Shown here piece by piece: positions 1-9,935 of a stretch of 64,000 nucleotides of DNA. The position numbers were made by a program, and so were the translations under genes. The DNA is taken from positions 1-64,000 of the forward strand of contig NZ_JACIDX010000012.1 of assembly GCF_014196525.1 (NCBI RefSeq). Reading direction: 5' to 3'. Positions within the stretch are counted from its first letter, which is position 1. Every line of letters starts with the position of its first letter. Under the pieces are notes generated by a model. That model worked only from the letters and a program-made list of their open reading frames with translations, did not search any database and was not told the origin of the DNA. The stretch comes from Novosphingobium sediminicola (GTDB lineage: Bacteria > Pseudomonadota > Alphaproteobacteria > Sphingomonadales > Sphingomonadaceae).

Positions 1-202
1 GTTTGGTCAGCCGTGAGTGGTCACGCACGGCCGCGCGGCGAACGCCCCTTATCCTAAAGTTACCAATGTGCCATCCTTAACTTTCCCGGCTTGAATGCGC
101 TCGTGCCATTGGCAGGCCTAAGCCATTCTCAGGGTATGAATATTTTGCCGTTTTCGATGAGCACAATCAGGTCTGTCGATGCCGGCTCTGCGGGCGAATA
201 GC

Positions 203-1093
203 TCACGTATTCACGACATCTCGCAGATCGACGGCAAGGGCGTTGAACACTGTCCGGCATCGGGCACTGCTGCGCAGGTCTTCATGCATGACAATCCAGA
301 GCGGCAGGCCGAAGGCGAAAGCATCCGGAAGAACCGACACGAGCGCCATATCCCGAGCCGCAATGCGCGTTTGACAGATGCCGATGCCAAATCCCGCGCG
401 GATGGCGGCCAGATGGACGACCGTGTTGTCCGTCCGCAGCGTGAAATCGCCATGTTCGATGCCGGGCAGGGCGCCTGATATCGCGCGGGAAAGGCTGCTG
501 TTTCTGTCCACCCCGATCAGGTCGTGCCCGGGCAGTTCGGCGATGGATTGCGGGCGGCCGCGCCGGTCGAGATAGTCGCGATGGGCATAAAGACCGAGTT
601 GCACTGTGCCGATCCTGCGCGCGACCAGTGCCTGCTGGACAGGATCGACCATGCGGATCGCGATATCCGCACGGCGTTGCAGCAGATCATCGACAGCATC
701 GCTTGCCACAAGTTCGATCGACAGCTTGGGATATTGACGCCTGATGGCGGCAAGCATGGGCGGCAGATGCTCTGTGGCGACAATTTCGCTTGCGCTGATG
801 CGAACGGTTCCGGCGATGTCTTCCGGATCAGCCGAGGCGGTGCGCAGCATGGCGGCGCTGGCCGCGACCAGTTCCTCGGCATAGGGTTGCAGGGCCAGAG
901 CGCGATCCGTTGGCGACAGGCCACGTTGCGAACGCAGGAACAGCTTGCCGCCCACCGCCTGTTCAAACGCCTCGATATGCCGAGCTACACTGGGCTGTGT
1001 GATGCCAAGAGCGCGTGCGGCCGCCGACAGAGAACCCTCCCGCAGTACGGCGGCGAAGGTGCGGTAGAGATCCCAGCTCGGTTCCGTGCTCAT
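203..1093 (-). CDS. LysR family transcriptional regulator
   Basis: A 296-residue one-domain regulator of normal LysR length. The N-terminal winged helix-turn-helix is at about residues 8-66 (SLSAAARALGITQPSVARHI is the recognition region), followed by a LysR substrate-binding domain to about residue 290. It is transcribed divergently from the epimerase gene starting at 1184, the usual arrangement when a LysR protein controls its neighbour and itself from the shared 90-bp gap. The effector is unknown. The ATG at 1093 is chosen because it places the helix-turn-helix at the expected distance; no strong ribosome site is visible before it. Family assignment is firm; the target is inferred from position only. 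Confidence 0.9.
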   Translation of the reverse strand: MSTEPSWDLYRTFAAVLREGSLSAAARALGITQPSVARHIEAFEQAVGGKLFLRSQRGLSPTDRALALQPYAEELVAASAAMLRTASADPEDIAGTVRISASEIVATEHLPPMLAAIRRQYPKLSIELVASDAVDDLLQRRADIAIRMVDPVQQALVARRIGTVQLGLYAHRDYLDRRGRPQSIAELPGHDLIGVDRNSSLSRAISGALPGIEHGDFTLRTDNTVVHLAAIRAGFGIGICQTRIAARDMALVSVLPDAFAFGLPLWIVMHEDLRSSARCRTVFNALAVDLRDVVNT

Positions 1094-1101
1094 CTATTTT
1101 C

Positions 1102-1114
1102 GTATAGTGAATAC
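1102..1114. promoter_or_regulatory. Possible LysR-type operator in divergent gap
   Basis: The gap between the divergent LysR and epimerase genes contains GTAT-N5-ATAC, a short dyad that includes a T-N11-A spacing as in LysR boxes. It is the only dyad I noticed in the 90-bp gap. The match is short and could be chance. Confidence 0.25.
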
Positions 1115-1183
1115 CCATATTCTGTCAATTTCGTTGAGAGGCCATGTCGATCATCTTCCTGCGTGTGAAACGAGGAGGCAGAC

Positions 1184-2134
1184 ATGGAACGAATTGCATT
1201 GGTATTGGGGGCAACAGGCGGCATTGGCGGGGCTGTGGCGCGCAGGCTGCTGGATGCAGGCTGGACGGTAAGGGCGCTGGTTCGCGCAGAGAGCGCCGCG
1301 CGCTTACCGGCTCGGCTTATTCCGTTTATCGGTGATGCGCTCAATGGTGAAACTGTCGCCCATGCCGCGCAGGGAGCCCAACTGATCGTTCACGCGGTCA
1401 ACCCGCCGGGCTATCGCGACTGGGACAGGCTGGTGTTGCCGATGCTGGACAACACCATTGCGGCGGCCAGCGCGAATGCTGCGCGCGTCCTGCTGCCCGG
1501 AACGGTTTACAATTACGGGCCGGATGTCTTTCCTTTGATCGACGAAACGGCGCCGCAACGGCCATCTACCCGCAAAGGTGCGATCCGCGTCGAGATGGAG
1601 CGGCGACTGCGCCTTGCCGCCGAGGCCGGTGATATCCGCGTGCTGATCGTGCGGGCCGGCGATTTCTTTGGCCCCGATGCGGCCAATAACTGGTTTGCCC
1701 AAGGGCTGGCCAAGCCGGGCGCGCGCCCCGGCATCATTCGCAATCCGGGCAGGGGTGGGACAGGGCACCAATGGGCCTATTTGCCCGATGTTGCAGAAAC
1801 GATGGTGCGCCTTGTCGAACGCGACACGCTTCAGCCCTTTGAAACATACCATATGGATGGCCACTGGGATGCGACCGGCACGGCCATGACCAACATGATC
1901 GTGAAAGTTCTGGGCCAACCCAGGGTGCGGGTTGGGGCTTTGCCCTGGTGGCTGATCCGCGTGGCGGCGCTGTTTGCCGTAACTCCGCGTGAGATGATGG
2001 AAATGCGCTATCTCTGGCAGAAGCCGGTTCGCCTGAATAATGCGCGCCTCGTCGCGACCCTTGGCGCCGAACCGCATACGCCTCTGGATCAGGCCGTCCA
2101 CACGACCCTGACCGCTATGAGATGCCTGCCTTGA
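1184..2134 (+). CDS. NAD(P)-dependent epimerase/reductase (extended SDR-like)
   Basis: A 316-residue Rossmann-fold protein. The dinucleotide-binding motif GATGGIG is at residues 8-14 right after the first beta strand, as in NAD-dependent epimerase/dehydratase and NmrA-like atypical SDRs. YNYGP near residue 110 may supply the Tyr of the catalytic region, and RAGDFFGP is typical of extended SDRs. AGGAGG sits about 7 bases upstream of the ATG, so this start is well supported. It is divergent from the LysR gene and probably controlled by it. The substrate cannot be told; extended SDRs act on nucleotide sugars, flavonoids, sterols and quinones among others. Confidence 0.8.
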   Translation: MERIALVLGATGGIGGAVARRLLDAGWTVRALVRAESAARLPARLIPFIGDALNGETVAHAAQGAQLIVHAVNPPGYRDWDRLVLPMLDNTIAAASANAARVLLPGTVYNYGPDVFPLIDETAPQRPSTRKGAIRVEMERRLRLAAEAGDIRVLIVRAGDFFGPDAANNWFAQGLAKPGARPGIIRNPGRGGTGHQWAYLPDVAETMVRLVERDTLQPFETYHMDGHWDATGTAMTNMIVKVLGQPRVRVGALPWWLIRVAALFAVTPREMMEMRYLWQKPVRLNNARLVATLGAEPHTPLDQAVHTTLTAMRCLP

Positions 2135-2264
2135 TGCGCCTAGCACGGGGCGGCAGTAGGTCCGGTTTATTGGCGCCGAAGATCGTACTTGGCCGGGATG
2201 AGCGAGGCCATCCATTGCAGTCAACGCAATGCGCCAGCCGCCGCGAGTTCTTTATAGCACAACC

Positions 2265-3197
2265 TCATACCATTGTTGCAAGGGTGTGACGCCTGGGAAT
2301 GCTCTGGGTGGCCGCTTCCCTCAGGCGCTCGCGAAGCCAGAGCAGTCCCTGATCTCCCGTTCTGGCCGAATGATACTGCATCATTTCGTTCATGGCCGGA
2401 AGATTGATCGGGCAATCTGCGATGGCAAGAGAGAAGGGGCGTTCAAGCAGCATGGCCAGACGTTCATGGATCAGCGCCAGACGGTTTGTCCCACGCAACA
2501 TCCATGGCACCTGAAGAAAGGATGAAGCCACAACCTCGATCCGTCGGCGATCGCCTGCGGCTTTGATGGCTGCCTCGATAAAGACCGGATTGCCCTCAAT
2601 TTCCACAGCGACATGGCCGCACTTTTCGAAGGCCTCAATGGTCAGTGGCCGCTGAAAAACAGGATTGTTGGCGCAGCCCACAACCACATGGCGTTCGCTG
2701 AACAGAAAATCGGCCGGATGATCCTTGGCTAGAAATTGTTGAGGGGTCAACAGAAGGTCGAGTTCGCCATCGTCCATGGCACGTCCGGAATGGGGGCCGG
2801 GCAGCAAGAGTTCGAATTCGATCAGCGGTGCGGCTTGTTGCAGCGTTGTCAGCAATGGGGTTACTAATACAGTAGTTATATAATCCGACGCGGCGATGCG
2901 AAAGCGCCGCGCGGACACCGCAGGGTCAAAAGTCGTGGCCGAGGCAATAAGATTGCGCAAACTTTGAATGGTTGCGCTGATTTCCGGGGCCAGTGCAATG
3001 GCATGGGCTGTGGGGATCATTTTCTTGCCATGCTGAACCAGAATATCGTCACCGAAAGAATCTCGCAGCCGTTTGAGTGCTGCGCTCATCGCTGATTGGG
3101 TCATATGCAGGCTGTTGGCGGCCCTGGTGACATTGCGCTCACGGATCAACACATCAAAGGCGATCAGAAGATTTAGGTCGAATTGGTCAAGTCTCAT
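2265..3197 (-). CDS. LysR family regulator, NodD/NahR-like branch
   Basis: A 310-residue LysR protein. It begins MRLDQFDLNLLIAFDVL, the opening typical of the NodD/NahR/LinR-type branch that responds to aromatic inducers. The helix-turn-helix lies at about residues 22-45 (RAANSLHMTQSAMSAALKRL), and the rest is a substrate-binding domain. It is divergent from the TonB receptor starting at 3652, with about 450 bp between them. From position it may control uptake and degradation by the receptor, esterase and sulfatase genes that follow. The inducer class is inferred from the subfamily only. Confidence 0.88.
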   Translation of the reverse strand: MRLDQFDLNLLIAFDVLIRERNVTRAANSLHMTQSAMSAALKRLRDSFGDDILVQHGKKMIPTAHAIALAPEISATIQSLRNLIASATTFDPAVSARRFRIAASDYITTVLVTPLLTTLQQAAPLIEFELLLPGPHSGRAMDDGELDLLLTPQQFLAKDHPADFLFSERHVVVGCANNPVFQRPLTIEAFEKCGHVAVEIEGNPVFIEAAIKAAGDRRRIEVVASSFLQVPWMLRGTNRLALIHERLAMLLERPFSLAIADCPINLPAMNEMMQYHSARTGDQGLLWLRERLREAATQSIPRRHTLATMV

Positions 3198-3651
3198 GAG
3201 TCCCTCTCTCCGGCGTAAATTGGAAATTGGCTTTCCATTCTTTGCCTTTTTTGTTCGACCAGATCACTTTCGCATCGCTTTGGGCTGTTGCATCGTACCC
3301 GAAAGCTTAGGGTTCACTCAAAATCCGGTCGATAATGTCTGAGCAATATGGGGCGATTGGATAGACCGAAATGGACGAATGTCGATCCTGCCATCGCCTA
3401 TCCCGACGAACAATTTGTAGCGCGAGGTTGAACGATTTTGACGGAAACTGTCACATTTCCTCAAAATTTGTTCCTCCTATGGGGTTTATCCGTGATGAAA
3501 TCTGTTTTGATGGAACCAGTTAGAGCGCAGCTATCACATTTTTTGATCATCATGCATTCACATTTAGCGTTATCTTGAATGAAACCAGAAAGCTAAAAAG
3601 AGGTCAAACCAATAATGGCCTTTGGATGGCCAAATGGGGGAGATCTTTCGG
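3198..3651. promoter_or_regulatory. 454-bp divergent intergenic region (LysR / TonB receptor)
   Basis: No gene is seen here. The stretch is clearly more AT-rich than its neighbours, especially 3420-3600, as expected for promoter DNA serving both the LysR gene to the left and the receptor gene to the right. I could not fix a -35/-10 pair or a convincing LysR box by eye. GGGGGAG at about 3636-3642 is the ribosome site of the receptor gene. Confidence 0.4.
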
Positions 3652-6579
3652 ATGAGTTACCCAGAGCTTTCGTTCAACGCCCGCTCATGCAGGATGGCGC
3701 AAAGGGTGATTGCAAGGCGCCTTGCCTTAATGGTCAGTGCGGCCGCTCTCTCTTTGCCGATGGCCTCCTTTGCGCAAGGTGCGTCCGATGCCGTTCAGGC
3801 CAGCGATATCGTGGTGACCGCCACGCGCATTGCCCGCGATGGCTATACCGCGCCCACGCCGACCACGGTCATCGGGCAGGACTTCATCCAGCAACGTGCC
3901 ACGGTCAACATCGGCGATGCGCTTAATGCCGTTCCCGCGTTCCGTGCAGCCGTATCGCCCAATGCGGGCGGTTTGGGCAATACCGGGGCGTTTCTGGCGG
4001 ATTTGCGCGGCCTTGGTCCGATCCGCACGCTCGTTTTGCTTGATCGCGGGCGGATGCCGCAGACCATGGTGCCCGGTGTCACCACTACGGCGGGCACGAC
4101 GGACCTTAACACCATCCCCACCGTACTCATCAAAAACTCCGATGTGGTGACGGGCGGCGCTTCGGCGGCCTATGGTTCGGACGCGATCGCGGGCGTCATC
4201 AATTTCCAGATCGACGACCGCTTTGTCGGCCTCAAGGGTTCGGCCCAATATGGCGAAACCCGCTATGGCGATGCCAAAAACAAGTTCGCCACGCTGGCTT
4301 ATGGCGCGAAATTCGCCGATGGCCGGGGTCATATCGTGGTGGGCGGCGAATATAATGACGATGGCGGCACGGCAGCCTATAACACCGCCCGCGCATGGGG
4401 CCGCGATGCGTGGAACAACGCCACCATCACCAACCGCCCGACCGGCACGCCCAACACGATCCTTGCCCCCTATGGCAATTATTTCGGCACCGCCACCAGC
4501 GGTGGCCTGATCCTGACGCCGGGCGCTCTGCAGGGGCTGGCCTTTGTGCCGGGCGCCAATGGCGGGGTCACCACCACGACCTTCAATCGCGGCCTTAGCA
4601 ACATGACCGCCAGCCTCGATTTCTTCACCCCCAGCAGCCTTGCCGCCAACGCGGCCGCGGGCATCAACAACCTGAACACCCAGCAATTGCGCCCGGCCCA
4701 GACGCGCTATAACGCGATGGGCAAGGTTTCGTTTGATGTGAACGACAATCTGACGGCCTATGTCGAGCCGCTCTATTCCAATGTGAAGACGACCGGCATT
4801 CTCATCATCCGTCGCGATGGCGCAGGCGCGGGGCCGGGGCTGACCATTGCCAAGGACAATGCCTATCTGGCGCAGGCGCTGACCCCGGCGCAACTGGCGC
4901 TGGTGCCTGCAGGCGGCCTCTCGCTCGGCTATTCGGGCCAGGGTTTCGGCCCCAGCGTTCGCACCATCCAGAACGAACTGGTGCGTGTGCAGACCGGGCT
5001 GAAGGGCCGGTTTGGAGCGAACTGGAAATGGGACGTGTCCTACCTGTTCGGCCAGAACACATCACATGTCACCATCGGTAACACATTCAACAGTGCCAAT
5101 TTCCGCAATGCGCTGGATGCGGTCAATGTGGGCGGCCAGATTGTGTGTCGCAACGCGGCGGCGGTGGCAGCGGGCTGCGCGCCGATCAATATTCTGGGCA
5201 GCCCGAACGTCTCTGCGGCGGCGGCGAGCTACATCCTTGGCACCGCCACCGGTTCGGGCAAGACCGTGCTGCATGACGTTGCCGCCAATCTTCAGGGCGA
5301 GCCTTTCTCGACCTGGGCCGGGCCGGTTTCGGTAGGCGTGGGCGCGGAATATCGCAAGGAATCAGTGCGTCTGGTGACCGATGCGATCTCACAGGCTTCC
5401 GGGTGGCTGTCGGGCACCGGTTCATCGCTGCCCACGGTCAGCCAGAACGTGAAGGAAGCCTATATTGAAACCATCGTGCCGTTGGCGCGCGACATGTCCT
5501 TTGCCAAAAAGATCGAGTTTAACGGCGCGGCCCGCATCACCGATTACAGCACATCGGGCAGCGTGACGACATGGAAGGCGGGCCTGACCTGGGAAGTGGT
5601 GGACGGGCTGATGTTCCGTGCGACGCGTTCGCGCGATATCCGCGCGCCCAACCTGATCGAGCTTTACACGCCCCAGACCCAATCCCTGCCTCTGCCCACC
5701 GATCCGCGCAACGGTGTGGCGCGGCCTACCAACAATGCCGGCTTCATCGTGGGCGGCAATCTCAATCTGAAGCCTGAAACCTCCACCACCCAGACCGTGG
5801 GTGTGACCTGGCGGCCCTCGTTCTTCCGCAAGCTCAACCTGTCGGCGGATTACTACAACATCCGCATCGAAGGCGCGATCACGTCGACAAGCACGCAGGG
5901 CGTGGTCAACAACTGCTTCATCGGCGGGACCTATACCGGCAATTCGTGGTGCTCGCTCATCAGCTTTGCCAACAATGATCCTGTGGCCGGGCAGATGACG
6001 GGCGTGCAGGGCGTGACGGCCAATGTGGCGGTATTCCGCACCAAGGGTCTGGACTTCCAGGCCACCTATCGCCAACCCATGGAGGAATTCGGGCTGAAGG
6101 GCCGCCTGACGGTCAACATGTTGGCAACCCATGTCATGTCGTTCTGGTCCTCGACCGATATTTCCACCCTATTCCCCAACGGCATCGACCGTGCAGGGCA
6201 AACGGGGGCGGCTTTCGGTGGTCCGGCGGGGCTGCCCAAATGGCTGGTCAACACCACGCTTGATTATGAGGTGGGACGGTTCGGCATCAACGGTAATATC
6301 CGCTATGTCTCGCCCTCGCACCAGAATAACGGCCAGTTCGGGCCGGATCAGGCGGGCTACAACCCTGCGCTGAGCACCAGCATCAGCAATAACAACATTC
6401 CGGCAGTGGCCTATGTCGATCTTGGCCTGCGTTACAGCTTTGGCCCGGACCGCCGGTACATGGTCTATTTCAACGTCGCCAACCTGCTGGACAAGGACCC
6501 GCCGCTGCCTGCCAATGGCAGCGCCTATTACGACCTGATGGGGCGTACCTATAAGGGCGGCGTGCGCTTCAAGTTCTGA
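3652..6579 (+). CDS. TonB-dependent outer-membrane receptor (1)
   Basis: A 975-residue TonB-dependent receptor for active uptake across the outer membrane. A signal-peptide-like segment ends at about residue 42 (SLPMASFAQG), followed by SDIVVTATRIARDGY, a TonB-box/plug opening. The plug domain carries LRGLGPIRTLVLLDRGR and GGASAAYGSDAIAGVINF, motifs of the large sphingomonad receptor group. The rest is a 22-strand barrel with a terminal phenylalanine (GGVRFKF). The ATG at 3652 is preferred over upstream in-frame starts because a strong purine-rich ribosome site lies 9 bases before it. It is followed by a secreted esterase and a sulfatase on the same strand. The ligand is unknown; a plant or aromatic ester is a guess from context. 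Confidence 0.92.
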   Translation: MSYPELSFNARSCRMAQRVIARRLALMVSAAALSLPMASFAQGASDAVQASDIVVTATRIARDGYTAPTPTTVIGQDFIQQRATVNIGDALNAVPAFRAAVSPNAGGLGNTGAFLADLRGLGPIRTLVLLDRGRMPQTMVPGVTTTAGTTDLNTIPTVLIKNSDVVTGGASAAYGSDAIAGVINFQIDDRFVGLKGSAQYGETRYGDAKNKFATLAYGAKFADGRGHIVVGGEYNDDGGTAAYNTARAWGRDAWNNATITNRPTGTPNTILAPYGNYFGTATSGGLILTPGALQGLAFVPGANGGVTTTTFNRGLSNMTASLDFFTPSSLAANAAAGINNLNTQQLRPAQTRYNAMGKVSFDVNDNLTAYVEPLYSNVKTTGILIIRRDGAGAGPGLTIAKDNAYLAQALTPAQLALVPAGGLSLGYSGQGFGPSVRTIQNELVRVQTGLKGRFGANWKWDVSYLFGQNTSHVTIGNTFNSANFRNALDAVNVGGQIVCRNAAAVAAGCAPINILGSPNVSAAAASYILGTATGSGKTVLHDVAANLQGEPFSTWAGPVSVGVGAEYRKESVRLVTDAISQASGWLSGTGSSLPTVSQNVKEAYIETIVPLARDMSFAKKIEFNGAARITDYSTSGSVTTWKAGLTWEVVDGLMFRATRSRDIRAPNLIELYTPQTQSLPLPTDPRNGVARPTNNAGFIVGGNLNLKPETSTTQTVGVTWRPSFFRKLNLSADYYNIRIEGAITSTSTQGVVNNCFIGGTYTGNSWCSLISFANNDPVAGQMTGVQGVTANVAVFRTKGLDFQATYRQPMEEFGLKGRLTVNMLATHVMSFWSSTDISTLFPNGIDRAGQTGAAFGGPAGLPKWLVNTTLDYEVGRFGINGNIRYVSPSHQNNGQFGPDQAGYNPALSTSISNNNIPAVAYVDLGLRYSFGPDRRYMVYFNVANLLDKDPPLPANGSAYYDLMGRTYKGGVRFKF

Positions 6580-6586
6580 TGTCCGG

Positions 6587-6643
6587 CCGGGCGAGCCATT
6601 TCGCCCGGTATGCGCCAGCCCCGTTGGGGGACGGGGCTGGCGC
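6587..6643 (+). terminator. Two hairpins after TonB receptor 1
   Basis: Immediately after the receptor stop there are two stem-loops: CCGGGCGA paired with TCGCCCGG (6587-6608), then a perfect 13-bp stem GCGCCAGCCCCGT / ACGGGGCTGGCGC (6612-6643, 6-base loop). No T-run follows, so it may act as an mRNA 3'-stabilising or partial termination structure that sets receptor output above that of the downstream enzymes. Confidence 0.5.
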
Positions 6644-6683
6644 CAAAATCTGTGCTTCCATTCTGGTCAAAGGTGCCGCCGCC

Positions 6684-8294
6684 ATGACGTTCCGGCTTGC
6701 TCTTGCATGTATGTTGGTTGTCTCTGCTTCCCCCGCCTTTGCGGCCCATTCCCCGGCAAAGGCTTCTGTGCCTGCGGTCACGATCGACAGCGGCCGGGTG
6801 GAGGGGGCCAACCTTGCGTCCGGGGGGCAGGTCTTTCTGGGCATTCCCTATGCCGCCCCGCCGGTGCGTGATCTGCGCTGGAAAGATCCCCAGCCGGTGC
6901 CAGTATGGCAAAGCATCTATCACGCGGATCGCTATGCGCCGCAATGTATGCAGCCCCAGCGTAACCTGCGGGCCAATCAATATTCCGGTGCGGAAATCAC
7001 CAGCGAGGATTGTCTCTATCTCAACGTATGGACGCGACCCGGGCTGAAAAATGCGCCGGTGATCGCCTTTATTCACGGCGGCGGTTTCTATATCGGCTCT
7101 TCCGGCATGCCGATTTATGGCGGTGAAGCGGTCAGCAAGGCCGGCGCCGTTTTCGTCAATTTCAACTATCGACTGGGCGCGCTGGGCTTTATGGCCCATC
7201 CGGAACTGTCGGCGGAATCGCCCCACAGGACATCGGGCAATTATGCCTTTCTCGACCAGATCGCGGCGCTGAAATGGGTTCAGCGCAACATTGCCCGGTT
7301 TGGTGGCGATCCGGCCAATGTCACGATCATGGGCCAATCGGCAGGCTCCATGTCGGTGCAGGTCCTTCAGGCCAGCCCGCTTGCCGCGCATCTGTTCCAC
7401 CGCGTGGTGGGCATGAGCGGCGCTCTGGCAGGCGGCCCCAGCGCGACCTCGCCGCTGGCCGAAGCGGAGCGCGAGGGGATCAAGCTGCAATCCGCCCTGC
7501 GCGCCAAAAGCCTTGCTGAATTGCGCGCGATGCCTGCTGACCGGATCGTGGTGCCCCGCACGGCCGATGGCCCAAAGATCGGGCCATCGCAGGATGGCTA
7601 TGTCCTGCCCCAAAGCGTGGAGCAGATATTCGCCGGCGGTAGGCATCATGACGTGCCCGCTCTTATCGGCTTTACCCATGATGAATCCTTTGGCGGTTTG
7701 GGGCCGGTCAGGGATCTGGCCGATTACAGGGCCAAGGCCGAAGCCCGATACGGCAGCCGCGCTGGCGAGTTTCTGGCGCTTTACCCCGCCGCCAATGATG
7801 CCGAGGCCCACCTGCAGGCGACCGCCGCCGATCGCGATGGCACCATGGCGTCTGCGATGGGCATATGGGCCGATGCCATGACCGCCCATGGCCGCGCCAA
7901 GGTTTATTCCTATGAATTCGCGCGGCCTCATACCTATGCCGCGAATGTCAGCTTTTCCGATCTCGATCCGGCCACGGCGGGGGCCTATCACACCTCCGAA
8001 GTGCCCTTTTGGCTGGGCACGCTGGAAAGCTTCAACCGCTATCGCAAAACGCGTGCATGGACCGCAGATGATGCCGGTTTCAGCAAGGCCATGACCCAAT
8101 CGCTTGTCGCCTTTGCGCGCAGCGGCAATCCGGACACGGCCACTCTGCATTGGCAGTCTTATGCGGCGAATGCCCCGGTTTTGCTCCAGCTTGGAGCATT
8201 GGCCAAGGCCGCCCAATGGCCGGATCGCCGCAAGTTCGAATTCTTTCGCAAGGATAACCTGCCCAAGGCAACGGGCGGCGCTCTCAGGGACTGA
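6684..8294 (+). CDS. Secreted type-B carboxylesterase
   Basis: A 536-residue alpha/beta hydrolase of the carboxylesterase type B family. It opens with a Sec signal peptide (MTFRLALACMLVVSASPAFA), so it acts in the periplasm or outside. The oxyanion-hole motif FIHGGGFYIG precedes the nucleophile elbow GQSAGS with Ser219. Glu334 (HDESFGG) and His436 (YHTSEVPF) complete the expected triad. The in-frame region upstream of 6684 lacks a ribosome site and overlaps the hairpins, so the ATG before the signal peptide is taken as start. It lies 10 bp before the sulfatase gene and probably shares its mRNA. It likely cleaves an ester of a compound imported by, or bound near, the adjacent receptor. Confidence 0.9.
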   Translation: MTFRLALACMLVVSASPAFAAHSPAKASVPAVTIDSGRVEGANLASGGQVFLGIPYAAPPVRDLRWKDPQPVPVWQSIYHADRYAPQCMQPQRNLRANQYSGAEITSEDCLYLNVWTRPGLKNAPVIAFIHGGGFYIGSSGMPIYGGEAVSKAGAVFVNFNYRLGALGFMAHPELSAESPHRTSGNYAFLDQIAALKWVQRNIARFGGDPANVTIMGQSAGSMSVQVLQASPLAAHLFHRVVGMSGALAGGPSATSPLAEAEREGIKLQSALRAKSLAELRAMPADRIVVPRTADGPKIGPSQDGYVLPQSVEQIFAGGRHHDVPALIGFTHDESFGGLGPVRDLADYRAKAEARYGSRAGEFLALYPAANDAEAHLQATAADRDGTMASAMGIWADAMTAHGRAKVYSYEFARPHTYAANVSFSDLDPATAGAYHTSEVPFWLGTLESFNRYRKTRAWTADDAGFSKAMTQSLVAFARSGNPDTATLHWQSYAANAPVLLQLGALAKAAQWPDRRKFEFFRKDNLPKATGGALRD

Positions 8295-8304
8295 AAGGCA
8301 CATC

Positions 8305-9894
8305 ATGTCTGATCAAACACGCAAATCCATGAATCTGGGGCGCAGGGACGTGTTGGGCGGGGTGGCCGGGGGCATTGCCAGCGCCATGTTCGGTCCGGCC
8401 ATGGCGGCCCCGAAGGAAGGGGCGGGGCGGCCCAACATGATTCTCTTCTTCATGGATGAATGCCGCGCCGATGCGCTGGGTTCCTATGGCAATCCCTTGT
8501 GCAAAACGCCCAATCTGGATGCCTTTGCCCGGCAGGGCACCCGCTTCGCCGATTGCCATGTCCAGCATCCGGTTTGCGGCGCATCCCGATGCAGCTTGCT
8601 GACCGGTCTGCCGGTGTCAAACACCGGGCATCGCAGCCTCTACTATTTCCTGCGCCGTGATGAGCCCAACCTGTTCCGCTATCTCAAGGATGGCGGCTAT
8701 GACACGTTCTGGCTGGGCAAGAATGATGCGCTGGCGCCTGAGAGCTTTCCGCTGAGCCTGACCGAATGGCATGGCGAGGTGAACACTTGGGCTCGCGCAG
8801 GGGGGCGTGGTCCCGCCTTCGATTTGGGCAAGCCCAACCTGATGCTGATCAACGCGAAGGTCGATCCCAAGGCCACTTCGGACTATCTGCTGATCCAGCA
8901 GGCGATCAAACTCCTTGAGCGGGGCGAGCGGGATAAGCCGTTCTGCCTGTTCATCGCGCTTAACCAACCGCATCCGCCCTATCTGGCGCCGCAAGGCTTC
9001 CACGATCTCTACAAGCCGGAAGCGCTGCCGCCGCTGGCGCCGCCAGGGTTGGGCAAAAAGCCGATGTTTCATGACGCGGTGCGCAAGGCCTATCATCTCG
9101 ATCAGGCCGGTGATGCCGATTTCCGTCAGGTTCGCGCCACCTATTATGGTCAGGTCAGCTATGCCGATTGGCTGTTTGGCCAATTGATGGAGGCCGTTGA
9201 GCGCACCGGCCGGGCCAAGGATACGATGGTCATCGCATCGTCCGATCATGGCGATTATGCGGGAGACTATGGCATGGTGGAAAAATGGCCGGGCGGGCTG
9301 GAGAGCAATCTGACCCATGTGCCGCTGATGATCCGCATGCCGGGCGGGGCGCAGGGGCATGTGGTCTCTGAAATGGTTGAACTCTATGATGTCATGGCCA
9401 CCATGCTGGAGGCTGGCCGCGTTCAGGCAAAGCATACTCATTTTGCCCAAAGCCTGATGCCGCAGATCATGGGTTCAGCAGGCGATCCCACGCGCGCCGC
9501 CTATACCGAGGCGGGCTATGACACGTTCGAGCCTCAGGCGTTTGAACCGCCTATGGAGGGGCCTGCCAATCTCTACACGGCCAAGCATGACTTGCAGAAT
9601 GAGCAGCCTGCGACCGTCAGGCGCGCGGCGGCTGTGACGACCTCGGCCTATAAATTTGTGGCGCGACCCGGTGGGCAATATGAGCTTTACGATCGCAAGC
9701 GCGATCCTCTGGAACTGCGCAATCTGATCGATGACCCGAAGATGAAGCAGGTTCGGGAAGCGATGGCAGACAATCTTATGGCCCATTACATTTCCACGAC
9801 CGGAGTGCCGCCAATTGCACGCGATGGGCGTGATACGCCTGAGTTCTATATTATGCCGAAATTGAAGAAGGATGGCATTGCAAATTCCCGTTGA
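8305..9894 (+). CDS. Tat-exported sulfatase, cysteine type
   Basis: A 529-residue arylsulfatase-family enzyme. GRRDVLGGVAGG near residue 12 is a twin-arginine export signal. The formylglycine maturation motif is CGASR followed by LLTG, with Cys91 as the residue converted to formylglycine. The metal-binding opening NMILFFMDECRADALGSYG and the later SSDHGDYAGDYG are typical sulfatase motifs. The gene starts 10 bp after the esterase stop. No formylglycine-generating enzyme is encoded here, so maturation must be supplied elsewhere. It probably removes sulfate from a phenolic or sugar sulfate, or hydrolyses a choline-sulfate-like ester; the substrate is not readable. Confidence 0.9.
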   Translation: MSDQTRKSMNLGRRDVLGGVAGGIASAMFGPAMAAPKEGAGRPNMILFFMDECRADALGSYGNPLCKTPNLDAFARQGTRFADCHVQHPVCGASRCSLLTGLPVSNTGHRSLYYFLRRDEPNLFRYLKDGGYDTFWLGKNDALAPESFPLSLTEWHGEVNTWARAGGRGPAFDLGKPNLMLINAKVDPKATSDYLLIQQAIKLLERGERDKPFCLFIALNQPHPPYLAPQGFHDLYKPEALPPLAPPGLGKKPMFHDAVRKAYHLDQAGDADFRQVRATYYGQVSYADWLFGQLMEAVERTGRAKDTMVIASSDHGDYAGDYGMVEKWPGGLESNLTHVPLMIRMPGGAQGHVVSEMVELYDVMATMLEAGRVQAKHTHFAQSLMPQIMGSAGDPTRAAYTEAGYDTFEPQAFEPPMEGPANLYTAKHDLQNEQPATVRRAAAVTTSAYKFVARPGGQYELYDRKRDPLELRNLIDDPKMKQVREAMADNLMAHYISTTGVPPIARDGRDTPEFYIMPKLKKDGIANSR

Positions 9895-9935
9895 GGTGCG
9901 AACTTATGCAAGAGTGCGGAAGCCAAGGCACTTAA

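Noticed and set aside
1..202. Start of the window checked for a partial gene
   Set aside because: No frame open to the left edge shows a recognisable motif, and the stretch looks like the 3' flank of the LysR gene.
6549..8306. A 585-codon minus-strand open frame opposite the carboxylesterase
   Set aside because: It is antisense to a gene with signal peptide and full catalytic triad, with no start signal or motif of its own.
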